NCBI GenBank assembly: GCA_964597035.1
Contig: CAZQWM010000025.1
Span: forward strand, 1 to 34,410
Origin: Fen-1362 sp964597035
Lineage (GTDB): Bacteria; Planctomycetota; Phycisphaerae; Sedimentisphaerales; Anaerobacaceae
DNA: 34,410 nucleotides
Direction of reading: 5' to 3'
The notes under the pieces are model-generated. The model did no database searches and had not been told where the DNA came from. It was given only the letters and a program-made list of their open reading frames with translations. Shown here one piece after another: positions 15,755-24,384 of this stretch (positions are counted from its first letter, which is position 1; each line of letters begins with the position of its first letter). A program made the position numbers and the translations under genes.

Positions 15755-17053
15755 ATGGCAAGTTGCCCAAGGATACTTCTGGTTAATCCGCCGATATATG
15801 ACTTTGCCGCCTATGATTTCTGGGTAAAAGCTTACGGCCTGCTAAGTGTAGCCGGATACCTTCGCGGCCGAGCCGAGTTTACGCTCTTTGATTATCTCGA
15901 CCGGCTGCATCCGTTCTATGAGACCAGCAGAAGGTCAAAAAGCGACCAGTGGGGACGGGGCAGGTTCCATTCCCAAAAGATTGCCAGTCCTGTTTGCCTG
16001 AAGGATATACCTCGCAGCTTCAGGCGGTTTGGCCTGCCAAGGGAGATTTTTCACGATTTTCTTACCAGCCACAAGCCCTGCGATTTTATTCTCATAAACG
16101 CCGTGATGACCTACTGGTATTTGGGTGTACAGGAGGTCATAGAGGACATAAAAAGCATTTGGCCGAGGGCAAAGGTGATACTGGGCGGCAACTACCCTAC
16201 ACTATGTCCCGGCCACGCTTCTAAGCTCGGTGCGGATTTGCTGGTGGAGGGAAATAATCTACAGCCGGTTTGGGATTGTGTTGGTCTTGAGCCGGATTTG
16301 AACCAGCCGGGTCTTTGGGAGCTGTATGACCGGTTGAATGTGGGCGTGTTGAAGCTGAGCGATGGCTGTCCGTTTCAATGCACGTATTGCTCTGTGCCGA
16401 AGGTGTATGGCAAATTTCAGCCCAGGTCTCTGGAAAGGTCTTTGGCGGAATTGAAGCTTTTAGTTCTACGAGGGGCGACTGACATTGCGTTTTATGATGA
16501 TGCGCTATTATTCGATTCAGAAAACGTTCTCGTGCCTTTTCTAAATAAGGTTCTCAGTCGCAAAATAATGGTCAGCTTTCACAGCCCCAATGCCCTCAAC
16601 GCACGTTTTGTGACAAGGGAGATTGCTGAACTGATGGTGAGAGCGGGTTTCAAGACCTTTTACCTTGGCTTTGAAAGTACATCAGCCGACTGGCAGCGCA
16701 AGACCGGCTCGAAGGTCTTTTCCGCTGAGCTTGCCGGGGCGGTTGCGAATCTGAAATCGGCGGGAGCCGAGCCGAAAAATATAACGGCTTATCAGATTCT
16801 CGGACACCCGAAGACTGAAATCGTTGACCTCGAAGAATCAATGCGATTTGTGAATCGGCTTGGCGTAAGGGGAATGCTGGCCGATTTCTCGCCGATACCT
16901 GGGACGCCCGATGGCGAGTACTGCCGAAGATGGGTCGATATGGATGAGCCGCTTTTTCATAACAAGACGGCCTTTCCCATAATCGAGTTGGGCTTCGACG
17001 AGACAAACCGGCTCAAAGACCTGCAGCGTCGCTTAAACGGGAATCTACAGTGA
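15755..17053 (+). CDS. B12-binding-type radical SAM protein
   Basis: 432 residues. The N-terminal part (about 1-185) resembles the cobalamin-binding domain of the B12-dependent radical SAM class: RILLVNPPIYDF, VILGGNYPTLCP and GADLLVEGNN. It seems to lack the classic DxHxxG B12 motif, as many members do. The radical SAM domain (about 195-420) has the CxxxCxxC iron-sulphur motif at C205, C209 and C212 (SDGCPFQCTYCSVP), then IAFYDDALLF and FYLGFESTSADWQRKTGSK. Members methylate or rearrange diverse substrates; this one has no partner that reveals its target. Start ATG 15755 has only a weak ribosome site and no alternative. Confidence 0.88.
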   Translation: MASCPRILLVNPPIYDFAAYDFWVKAYGLLSVAGYLRGRAEFTLFDYLDRLHPFYETSRRSKSDQWGRGRFHSQKIASPVCLKDIPRSFRRFGLPREIFHDFLTSHKPCDFILINAVMTYWYLGVQEVIEDIKSIWPRAKVILGGNYPTLCPGHASKLGADLLVEGNNLQPVWDCVGLEPDLNQPGLWELYDRLNVGVLKLSDGCPFQCTYCSVPKVYGKFQPRSLERSLAELKLLVLRGATDIAFYDDALLFDSENVLVPFLNKVLSRKIMVSFHSPNALNARFVTREIAELMVRAGFKTFYLGFESTSADWQRKTGSKVFSAELAGAVANLKSAGAEPKNITAYQILGHPKTEIVDLEESMRFVNRLGVRGMLADFSPIPGTPDGEYCRRWVDMDEPLFHNKTAFPIIELGFDETNRLKDLQRRLNGNLQ

Positions 17054-17145
17054 CGCTAAACATCCGGCGGAATTACTGTTGCTTTGATTGTTGTTCTCGG
17101 CGATGCGCTGTATACTGGCTTACATAGATTACGGGGAAAGATAAT

Positions 17146-18363
17146 ATGCCGTCCATTCTTATTGTAGGGATAATACTTTTTTCGGGCTTTTTATGTGGCG
17201 AGATAGCCACGAAGATAAAACTGCCAAAAGTCACCGGATATATCATTGCCGGTGTGCTGTTAAATCCGGGCTTGTTCAATTTTATCCCTATGGATTTCGC
17301 GGACCACGCTGATATTGTCACAAACATTGCTTTAAGTTTCATCACTTTCTCCATCGGCGGGACTCTTCTGTATTCTCGAATCAAAAAGCTCGGCAAAGGA
17401 ATAATCTACATCACCTTTTTCGAAGCGGAATTGGCCTTTTTGGTAGTCGTTGTCGGAATCGTGCTTACCGCCCCTTTGTTCATTCACGGCAGTGATGTTA
17501 CCTGGCTGTCCACATTTATCCCTCTTGGCCTGCTGATGGGCTGTCTGGCGTCGCCAACCGACCCGTCCGCCACTCTGGCGGTTGAACATGAGTACAAGGC
17601 CAAAGGTAGCGTTACCTCGACGATAATGGGTGTGGCGGCCTTTGATGACGTCACAGGTATAATCAATTACAGCATCGCTGTCACAATTGCCGAGGCGATG
17701 GTTATGCATACCAGATTCAGCGCAACCTCCTCCCTGCTTGGGCCTGCTGTTGCCATCGGCGGTGCCGTGCTGCTCGGCGTCGCTCTCGGATTTGTCTTCA
17801 ACACGATAGTGGCAATCATAAAGAAAGAAAGCGAAGGTGTTCTCATCGTCCTTGTATTTGCCTTCCTGACGTTGTGTTTCGGTATTGCCACCGTGCTCAA
17901 GCTCGATGAGTTGTTGTCCACTATGACGATGGGTATAATTGTTGTGAATTTCACCGTCAAAAGAGACAGGATATTTCGGCTGCTCGAACGATATACCGAG
18001 CAGTTGATTTTCGTTCTGTTCTTTACGCTTAGCGGGATGCACCTGAGCTTCTCTGTCTTGCGGACATACTTTCTGCTCGTCGTGTTTTTTGTTATCTTCC
18101 GGACTGTGGGCAAAGTGGCCGGAGCAGTAACCGGCGCATATCTCGCGGACTCCCCTGAAAAAGTAAAAAAATACACCGCGGGCGGTCTCATTCCGCAGGG
18201 CGGTATTGTCGTCGGGCTGGCGCTGCTTATCAGACAGAATCCCGCCTTTGCAGCAATTTCCGATATTATAATAAGCGTCATCATAGGTTCGTCCGTTATT
18301 CACGAATTAATCGGGCCGGTCCTGGTGAAAATTTCGCTGAAGAAGGCAGGTGAGATTCGATGA
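17146..18363 (+). CDS. Cation:proton antiporter (CPA family)
   Basis: 405 residues, hydrophobic throughout with about eleven to twelve membrane segments. Family features: GEIATKIKLPKVTGYIIAGVLLNP in the first segments, MGCLASPTDPSATLAVEHEY (the TDP motif), and GVAAFDDVTGIINYSI with paired aspartates that carry ion exchange. It ends in the membrane core without a regulatory TrkA domain, a short form. The likely job is Na+ or K+ exchange for protons across the cytoplasmic membrane; the ion is not decidable. ATG 17146 is preceded by GGGAAAGA. It converges with the permease at 18436-19707. Confidence 0.88.
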   Translation: MPSILIVGIILFSGFLCGEIATKIKLPKVTGYIIAGVLLNPGLFNFIPMDFADHADIVTNIALSFITFSIGGTLLYSRIKKLGKGIIYITFFEAELAFLVVVVGIVLTAPLFIHGSDVTWLSTFIPLGLLMGCLASPTDPSATLAVEHEYKAKGSVTSTIMGVAAFDDVTGIINYSIAVTIAEAMVMHTRFSATSSLLGPAVAIGGAVLLGVALGFVFNTIVAIIKKESEGVLIVLVFAFLTLCFGIATVLKLDELLSTMTMGIIVVNFTVKRDRIFRLLERYTEQLIFVLFFTLSGMHLSFSVLRTYFLLVVFFVIFRTVGKVAGAVTGAYLADSPEKVKKYTAGGLIPQGGIVVGLALLIRQNPAFAAISDIIISVIIGSSVIHELIGPVLVKISLKKAGEIR

Positions 18364-18435
18364 ACAACACACCGGCTTTAGCGGCAATGTAGCTCGTGTG
18401 CCTGTGTTATTTGCAGCGGCTCAATCTAACCTGCT

Positions 18436-19707
18436 TCATCGCCAGACGAACCATACGAAAAGATAAGCCGCCGTCACTGCCGCGAGCGTAAACGGCACTC
18501 CGATTTTGGCAAACTCGCCGAATTTTACCGTGTAGCCCTCTTTTTTGAGCAGTGAGCAGGCGACTATATTGGCAGAAGCCCCTATCGGCGTGATGTTGCC
18601 GCCGAGACTGGCTCCGATAAGCAGGCCGAACAAAAACAGCGAAGGATTTATCCCGAGTTCCTTCGACATCGATACAGCCACAGGCAGCATAGCCGCCAGA
18701 AAAGGCACGTTATCGACAAACGCCGACACAAAAACCGAAACAAATACGAGCACCGTGTACCCGAAGAATATATTTTCGCCGATGCATCCGCTCAAAAAGT
18801 CCGAGATAACGTCAATCCAGCCCGTAAGCGTGATGCTGCCGACCAGCACGAAAACGCCCATAAGGAAAAATGTCGTCTCCCAGTCCAGCGACTTGATGCC
18901 TTTTCTTATCGAGCTTCTGTTTGCCAGCTTGGACCATACCATCGAAATCGCCGCGAATATCATGCAAAGCGTTCCGGCTACGTAAGAAAAGTCGGTATCG
19001 AAAAACGAGCTGCCCGCTAATGACAAAATCAGCACTACTAAAATCACGGTCGGCACCCAGCTCGTTACCTTCTCGCCCTTGACGTGCTGGGTTTTCTGGG
19101 TATGGCTTTTGAATATAAAATAGAGGACCACAAACGACACCAGCGCACCAAGCTCAACCGCGAAGAAGATGCTGGGTTTGCCGTGATAGAAGAAAAAATC
19201 CATAAAGTTCATTTTGGCAAAGCCGCCCAACAGCATACTCGGAGGGTCGCCGACGAGCGTGGCCGCACCCTGAAGATTGCTCGATATGGCTATCGCTATC
19301 ATCATCTTCATCGGGTTTATCGCCAGCTTTCTCGCAAGCGACAGTGCAATCGGTGCTACTATCAGGACGGTGGCGACGTTTTCGACGAAAGCGGAAATAA
19401 AGCCGGTCATCAGGCACAATAGCAGTATCGCCCAGGCGGTATTCGGGGCCTTATCCACAATCAGCTCAGCAACGTAGGCCGGCACACGGCTCTCCATAAA
19501 AACGTCCGCAATTATGAGGGTGCCGACGAATATCCCCATCACGTTCCAGTTAATTGCCCAGAAGGCCTCCTTAAGCGACACCGCCCCCAAAAGCACCACC
19601 AGCACCGCCCCGAAAACCGCAATGATGGGCCGTCTGGTCGGCAGAAATACGAACAGCGAATATGCAAGCAGGAATACCACCAAAGAGACTATTCGCGGTT
19701 CAATCAC
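18436..19707 (-). CDS. ArsB/NhaD-type permease (ion transporter superfamily)
   Basis: 423 residues, about eleven membrane segments. Two inverted-repeat halves are visible, each with a helix-break motif: SAFVENVATVLIVAPIAL in the first and SAFVDNVPFLAAMLPVAV in the second, typical of the ArsB/NhaD/SLC13-like superfamily. SSNLQGAATLVGDPPSMLLGG and GASLGGNITPIGASANIV are the matching re-entrant loops. Substrate may be sodium (NhaD-like), arsenite or an anion; no arsR or arsC accompanies it, which speaks mildly against arsenite. The GTG start at 19707 has GAGG upstream. It is divergent from miaB. Confidence 0.85.
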   Translation of the reverse strand: MIEPRIVSLVVFLLAYSLFVFLPTRRPIIAVFGAVLVVLLGAVSLKEAFWAINWNVMGIFVGTLIIADVFMESRVPAYVAELIVDKAPNTAWAILLLCLMTGFISAFVENVATVLIVAPIALSLARKLAINPMKMMIAIAISSNLQGAATLVGDPPSMLLGGFAKMNFMDFFFYHGKPSIFFAVELGALVSFVVLYFIFKSHTQKTQHVKGEKVTSWVPTVILVVLILSLAGSSFFDTDFSYVAGTLCMIFAAISMVWSKLANRSSIRKGIKSLDWETTFFLMGVFVLVGSITLTGWIDVISDFLSGCIGENIFFGYTVLVFVSVFVSAFVDNVPFLAAMLPVAVSMSKELGINPSLFLFGLLIGASLGGNITPIGASANIVACSLLKKEGYTVKFGEFAKIGVPFTLAAVTAAYLFVWFVWR

Positions 19708-19844
19708 AGCCGAATCCTCAAAATCCGATTCAGTTACTTTTGCTTACATATATCAGCCGGGGGTGGTCCGGGCAAGGGATTATCGTCGTCATCTGGTTTT
19801 GAGCCGCGTTGATTCTGACCGGCTAAAATGATAGATTTGCTTTT

Positions 19845-21302
19845 ATGACTGGCAAAAACGTGTACATAAAAACCTTTGGGTGCCAGATGAATAAGCTGGA
19901 TTCTGCGCTTATTGTAGCGGCGCTGCGTGATTCTGGATTCAGAGTCATTGATAACGTCAAGGAGGCCGACGTTGTTCTTTTGAATACCTGCTCCGTCCGG
20001 GACCACGCCGAACAAAGGGTGCTATCGCACCTTGGTCACCTAAAGCACATAAAAGAAATAAAACCCGAGCTCGTCGTGGGCGTTATTGGCTGTATGGCCC
20101 AGCGATTGGGCGAAGAACTATTCAGCCAGTCGGCGGTGGATATCGTCTGCGGCCCGGCACAGATAGCCGAGATACCACGACTTATTTGTGAAGCTCTAAA
20201 GAATAAAAAAAGAACAGTGGCTGTTACTGGGCAAATACGAAAGGTATCTTCTGATAGTCAGCTTGAACGATTTGAAAGTGAATTCGGCATCGAAGCCGGC
20301 GAAATACCCGGCCAGGCATACGTCCGTGCGATGTATGGCTGTGACAAGTTTTGCACCTATTGCGTCGTGCCATACGTTCGAGGCCCGGAGGTCTCCCGCC
20401 CGCACGCTGCGATTGTTGAGCAGGTCAAGAAGCTGGCCAACAACGGCGTAAAACAGGTTACGCTACTGGGCCAGAGGATAAACGCATACGAATATACATC
20501 AGGCGACAGGACTTATTGCCTCGCGGACCTGCTTGGTATGGTAAGCGACATCGATGGCATCGAATGGATAAAGTTCGTCACCAGCTATCCGTCTTCCAAA
20601 TACTTCGACCGAATCCTCGAAGCAATGGCCAAGCTCCTGAAGGTTTGCCCCTACCTGCATTTGCCCGCCCAGAGCGGCTCGGATAAAATCTTAAAAGCAA
20701 TGAATCGCGGCTATACGTCGGCTCAATATCTTGAGCTTATCGATATGGCCCGACAGATAGTCCCCGGTATCGCTGTTGCGGGTGATTTCATAGTGGGCTT
20801 TCCCGGCGAGACGGGCGATGATTTCGAGCAGACTGCCGAGCTGCTCAAAAAGGCCCACTACAAAAACTCGTTCATCTTCAAGTACTCACCCCGACCCGGC
20901 ACAACTGCTGATAATCGGCTTGAGGATGACGTGCCTCAGGAAGTCAAACAGCAGAGAAATCACGAGCTTCTGAAAATCCAGGAACAAATCAGCACCATAT
21001 TGGCCCGTGAATTTCTCGGCAAAACGGTGCAGGTCCTGGTCGAAGGACCAAGTAAAAAATCACGTTCTACCGCCGAGCACGCGGGTGAAAAAAATATTAT
21101 AACCTCTGCGAACTCTGCGGTCCATCCTGAGCTTGTCGAAGGGGTCTCCGCGGTAAATCCCGGCGCGCCGGGACAGCTTGTCGGCAGGACCGCGACCGAC
21201 TGGATTGTTATCTTCAACGGCCCCCCGTCCCTCGCCGGCACATTCGCTAATGTCAAAATCTCCCAAATCACCCCCTTGACTTTATTTGGCAAGCCGATTT
21301 AA
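19845..21302 (+). CDS. miaB: tRNA-2-methylthio-N6-dimethylallyladenosine synthase, with repeat-derived insert in the TRAM domain
   Basis: 485 residues. MiaB methylthiolates i6A37 of tRNAs reading UNN codons, using two 4Fe-4S clusters. The N-terminal domain has C13, C49 and C83 (FGCQMN, NTCSVR, IGCMAQR). The radical SAM triad is C166, C170, C173 (YGCDKFCTYCVVP). The common LLGQNVN motif reads LLGQRIN here, a small deviation. The TRAM domain (about 393-481) is split by an extra segment at about 407-443 containing HPELVEGVS, which derives from dispersed repeat DNA; the domain then resumes with QLVGRTATDWIVIFNGPPSL. No ribosome site precedes ATG 19845, and a possible promoter (TTGATT-N17-TAGATT, 19809-19837) would leave almost no leader. 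Confidence 0.95.
   Translation: MTGKNVYIKTFGCQMNKLDSALIVAALRDSGFRVIDNVKEADVVLLNTCSVRDHAEQRVLSHLGHLKHIKEIKPELVVGVIGCMAQRLGEELFSQSAVDIVCGPAQIAEIPRLICEALKNKKRTVAVTGQIRKVSSDSQLERFESEFGIEAGEIPGQAYVRAMYGCDKFCTYCVVPYVRGPEVSRPHAAIVEQVKKLANNGVKQVTLLGQRINAYEYTSGDRTYCLADLLGMVSDIDGIEWIKFVTSYPSSKYFDRILEAMAKLLKVCPYLHLPAQSGSDKILKAMNRGYTSAQYLELIDMARQIVPGIAVAGDFIVGFPGETGDDFEQTAELLKKAHYKNSFIFKYSPRPGTTADNRLEDDVPQEVKQQRNHELLKIQEQISTILAREFLGKTVQVLVEGPSKKSRSTAEHAGEKNIITSANSAVHPELVEGVSAVNPGAPGQLVGRTATDWIVIFNGPPSLAGTFANVKISQITPLTLFGKPI
21090..21175. repeat. Repeat-derived insertion inside miaB
   Basis: Contains near-tandem CTCTGCGAA / CTCTGCGGT (21104-21121), the dispersed TCCTGAGCTTGTCGAAGGG element (21125-21143), and a palindrome CCCGGCGCGCCGGG (21158-21171). 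All are read in frame by miaB. Confidence 0.65.
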
Positions 21303-21364
21303 CAGGTCTTGTAGAGCAGACTTACCCCGTCCTGTGCAACTCCAAGATAAGCCCTGCCGATAGG

Positions 21365-22693
21365 TTATATGTCTTTTAACGACAGGTCTTCGAGCGATAT
21401 CCAGTCGATTGCGGCGGATAAAGCTGACGAACTTTCGCACCTGACCCATACCGTAATCGAGTCAACGCCCGCAGGTAATGTAATATCTGTAATCTCTCGG
21501 CCTCGCTGGGCTTTGGTTGCGTCGGTTGATATCTCTACGAACTGCCCTTTGGTAGAAAGCGACGAGTCGTAAAGGGCCATTCTGGCCGCGGCATTACCTT
21601 TATTTCCGGCAGGAAGAGCATCGAGGCCGGCCATTTGTCCGGTGCTAAGGTCTCGGCCGTCAGTGCCATTCGGCGTTGCGTGCACTGAAGCAGACCACTG
21701 CCCTTCTTTCGGTTCGCTTAACGTGGCCAAGCGTGTTTTTATCCTGTATGTATGTCCCGAAGTCAGGCCAATAAACTTCCTGTAAACGCCTCCTGTGTTG
21801 CCTTTATCACCGACATTGATAATCTGATAAAACGGCTTGCTATTCGCTGTTTTGACAGAATTATATATACGACCTTTGGCAAAGGTCATTTCGCTTCTTA
21901 TACCCATCTGTGGATTTATCTCGCCTTCATTAGTATCTGAAGACCATCGCTGCCAGTTCGGAGCCAATCCACCGGTAAACGGAATGCCATATAATTCTTC
22001 CTGAATATTATTATTGACGTGAATGGCTGCGGCGCCTGACGGGATATCGTTACGAACACCGATTACCAGAATATCAATGTCGTTTACATCCAATGGTTTT
22101 TCGACCAAATCTCGTACATAGCTATCTGTGTTTCCATATACTGTAATCCCGCCTGTATGGTCATAATTACTCCAGTTAATCCTGACTCTTGTGTAATCAT
22201 AAGCATCCGGCGACGGGTTAAGCCATTTTATCGTTAACTTTTTAAGATTCGGGTCATAGTTACAGGTTAAGGAATGCGGCGGTCGGGGAATACCCAATCC
22301 GGTTTCCGTTCCAGCGGTCATATAGTGAGCGCAATGACCCACTACACCTCTCAAGTCGCCCGCCGATGAAGTAACACGGTTTTCCCCTGTAGGAAATCCT
22401 CCCCAATCAAAAGGGTTTGTCTCATCGATTTTCCTAGCCAGACGCTCTATTGCCATTTCCGCCGATTCACCTGCTATCGTTTCAACAGCAACATATCTGG
22501 CGTTACGACCGAGATTGTCCCACATTATTAGTGTTCCTCCCGATGCCTCTCTCGTAAAGGCAATGCAGCACCGTACCTGCCTCAATTCCCCCGGCGGCGT
22601 CGGGCAAATCCTTGCCGATAATCCCGTTGTCCACGCTAAAATGGTACTCACGATAACCGCAAACGCTTCTTTCCCTTTTTTTCTTGTTCTCAT
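21365..22693 (-). CDS. Secreted protein of unknown function with fibronectin-like segment
   Basis: 442 residues from ATG 22693, preceded by AAGGAAGGATT; the frame extends 19 codons further but without reason. Signal peptide to about residue 28 (basic start, hydrophobic run, LSA). A Cys-containing segment with WDNLGRNARYVAVETIAGESAEMAIERLARKI follows. A fibronectin type III-like stretch (PPHSLTCNYDPNLKKLTIKWLNPSPDAYDYTRVRINWSN) comes next, and the C-terminal half looks like a beta-sandwich ending in SITVWVRCESSSALSAAIDWISLEDL. No dockerin or PEP-CTERM tail. It lies 74 bases downstream of the dockerin gene, with a small hairpin (CCGCCG/CGGCGG, 22729-22746) between, so the two are probably one operon. 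Function unknown. Confidence 0.72.
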   Translation of the reverse strand: MRTRKKGKEAFAVIVSTILAWTTGLSARICPTPPGELRQVRCCIAFTREASGGTLIMWDNLGRNARYVAVETIAGESAEMAIERLARKIDETNPFDWGGFPTGENRVTSSAGDLRGVVGHCAHYMTAGTETGLGIPRPPHSLTCNYDPNLKKLTIKWLNPSPDAYDYTRVRINWSNYDHTGGITVYGNTDSYVRDLVEKPLDVNDIDILVIGVRNDIPSGAAAIHVNNNIQEELYGIPFTGGLAPNWQRWSSDTNEGEINPQMGIRSEMTFAKGRIYNSVKTANSKPFYQIINVGDKGNTGGVYRKFIGLTSGHTYRIKTRLATLSEPKEGQWSASVHATPNGTDGRDLSTGQMAGLDALPAGNKGNAAARMALYDSSLSTKGQFVEISTDATKAQRGREITDITLPAGVDSITVWVRCESSSALSAAIDWISLEDLSLKDI

Positions 22694-22767
22694 AATAATC
22701 CTTCCTTTCCCCCAACAGGCGGATAAGCCCGCCGCACTGACGGCGGTCAAGCTTGTTTAATAATATA

Positions 22768-23958
22768 TTACCACCAAACCGTTTCACAGGAACTTGATTC
22801 CCCCTGGTCGGACTCCCAGAATTCATTTTCATTCGGGTCCAAATAAGATTCCCGACAATAACCGGTCCTTTGTCCGGTAACGCTGTTGTAAACGACAATC
22901 TGCCAGTCGTATTTTCCGTAAGTCCCCTGGTCGCATCCAGGGGACAAATTGTCCTGAGTTCGATGTCTGGTTTGCAGGGTACGACTGCTGCTGGCATTTT
23001 TCCTGACCTGAAAGGCATTTAATCCGCAGGCGTAAATACACAAGCCGACGCGGTTCCCGACAAAATATCCATTAAAATAATAGTTATAGGCGCAGTAATA
23101 ACCAAGCTCTGGTGTTGGCGTGCAGACCACATATAAAAAGTTCCCACAATTATCCCAGACAAAGTCGCTATAGTCATCCCCATATTCCCAGCAGATAGTG
23201 GGGCTACAATCGCCGATGCCGGTAAAGTATTGGTCCATCCAAGGCCCGGAAACGTTTATATCGTTACAAGGATTTGTCGTTGGCCATGCTTTACACATTG
23301 TATTCAGGTCATAGATGTCATAAGTTGTTAACCATTCGGCAGCGAGAATTGCAAAATCTTTAAAGTCGATTTTGCCATCACCATTCAAATCGATTGCCGG
23401 GTCGTAACTGTCGGCATCATATGAAGAATCCGTTTTTTCTCCGATAAGAATTGTATCATTTGTACTTATGACAGATTGCACCGACAGTTCCGCCACAAGA
23501 GGAGCAGCTTGTTCACGCTCTTCTTCTTTAGGATAAATAAGGTCGGACAAGCTTGCACAAAGGATGCTTATGACATTATCTTCACGGTTACAGAAAAAGA
23601 ATAGCTGACATACTGTTGTTCCTTCGGGTACTAACACTTCATCAATGGAGATGTTGCTATCAGCAATCAAGAAAGCGTTGGCAAAGATGATTTCGTCATC
23701 GAATTCTAAACGGTATTGGTTATTAACGTCAGGAACCGGGACAAGTGTTGCTCCTGTTGCTATAACCGAGATACCGTTTGGCTCAAATGGAGTATCTCCA
23801 TAGACTTCAAGTAAAACGGGCTTGATTGGGGCTATCTTAAGCGGAGAATCGGCAGGATTAAGACCATTGACAGTCAGAAGCAATTCGGCATTAGCGATTG
23901 ATACTCCAGCAGTAAGAACGAAAATCACCAAAGCCAGTAAAGCTAAATACCTCCACAT
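22768..23958 (-). CDS. Secreted protein with internal dockerin-like repeat and Cys/Tyr-rich C-terminal half
   Basis: 396 residues; ATG 23958 with AAAGGAGG upstream. Signal peptide ends IANA near residue 24. The N-terminal part (about 25-165) resembles the cohesin-like beta-sandwich seen in the PEP-CTERM pair here (LLLTVNGLNPADSPLKIAP; compare MISVDGVVDPPDTQ). A dockerin-like repeat follows at about 190-225: DLNGDGKIDFKDFAILAAEWL then YDLNTMCKAW. The remainder (230-396) is unusual, with about a dozen cysteines and many Tyr, Asn and Trp residues, probably disulphide-bonded outside the cell. The dockerin lying in the middle, not at the end, suggests a fusion. It heads a two-gene operon. Confidence 0.75.
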   Translation of the reverse strand: MWRYLALLALVIFVLTAGVSIANAELLLTVNGLNPADSPLKIAPIKPVLLEVYGDTPFEPNGISVIATGATLVPVPDVNNQYRLEFDDEIIFANAFLIADSNISIDEVLVPEGTTVCQLFFFCNREDNVISILCASLSDLIYPKEEEREQAAPLVAELSVQSVISTNDTILIGEKTDSSYDADSYDPAIDLNGDGKIDFKDFAILAAEWLTTYDIYDLNTMCKAWPTTNPCNDINVSGPWMDQYFTGIGDCSPTICWEYGDDYSDFVWDNCGNFLYVVCTPTPELGYYCAYNYYFNGYFVGNRVGLCIYACGLNAFQVRKNASSSRTLQTRHRTQDNLSPGCDQGTYGKYDWQIVVYNSVTGQRTGYCRESYLDPNENEFWESDQGESSSCETVWW

Positions 23959-23988
23959 AATAACCTCCTTTCCACAAATTATGGGTGT

Positions 23989-24018
23989 ATATTACGCCCA
24001 GGCCATAAATACTGTCAA
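23989..24018 (-). promoter_or_regulatory. Sigma-70-type promoter for the dockerin protein operon
   Basis: On the minus strand TTGACA (24013-24018), 18-base spacer, TAATAT (23989-23994), 31 bases before the start codon. The leader motif found upstream of the PEP-CTERM genes is absent here. Confidence 0.6.
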
Positions 24019-24312
24019 TCCGGATTTTTCAAATAATCCATAATGGTTTCGGCTATCCTTTTTAAGCGTTCCCTGCCGAAGGTGTTTCTTGTCCGCCGTG
24101 TATTCTCTTATCATAGGCAAGTTTATAGATATTTCAATATTATTCTTAATTTTTATTTTTGGCTTCTGCACATTTGCTTTCCGCCTGTCGTCTTCCGCTT
24201 CGGCAGACCGATTAGTCAAACTCAGGGTAGGCGGGCCCGGGTCCGCAATTTATGAATGTCAATAAAAATAAATCGCATTCAAATTCACACTCGTATAAGC
24301 TGACAAAATCAT
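24019..24312. other. Intergenic stretch with no gene seen
   Basis: About 290 bases between two divergent promoters. No supported reading frame, repeat or hairpin of note. Confidence 0.5.
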
Positions 24313-24340
24313 TTGAAAATTCACCCGTTTGGGGTATCCT
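24313..24340 (+). promoter_or_regulatory. Possible promoter for the aminotransferase gene
   Basis: TTGAAA (24313-24318), 16-base spacer, TATCCT (24335-24340), about 45 bases before the start codon. Confidence 0.4.
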
Positions 24341-24384
24341 GTCCGATTGTATTGTGAAAAGAACCTGTGGTTTGTGAGATGACT

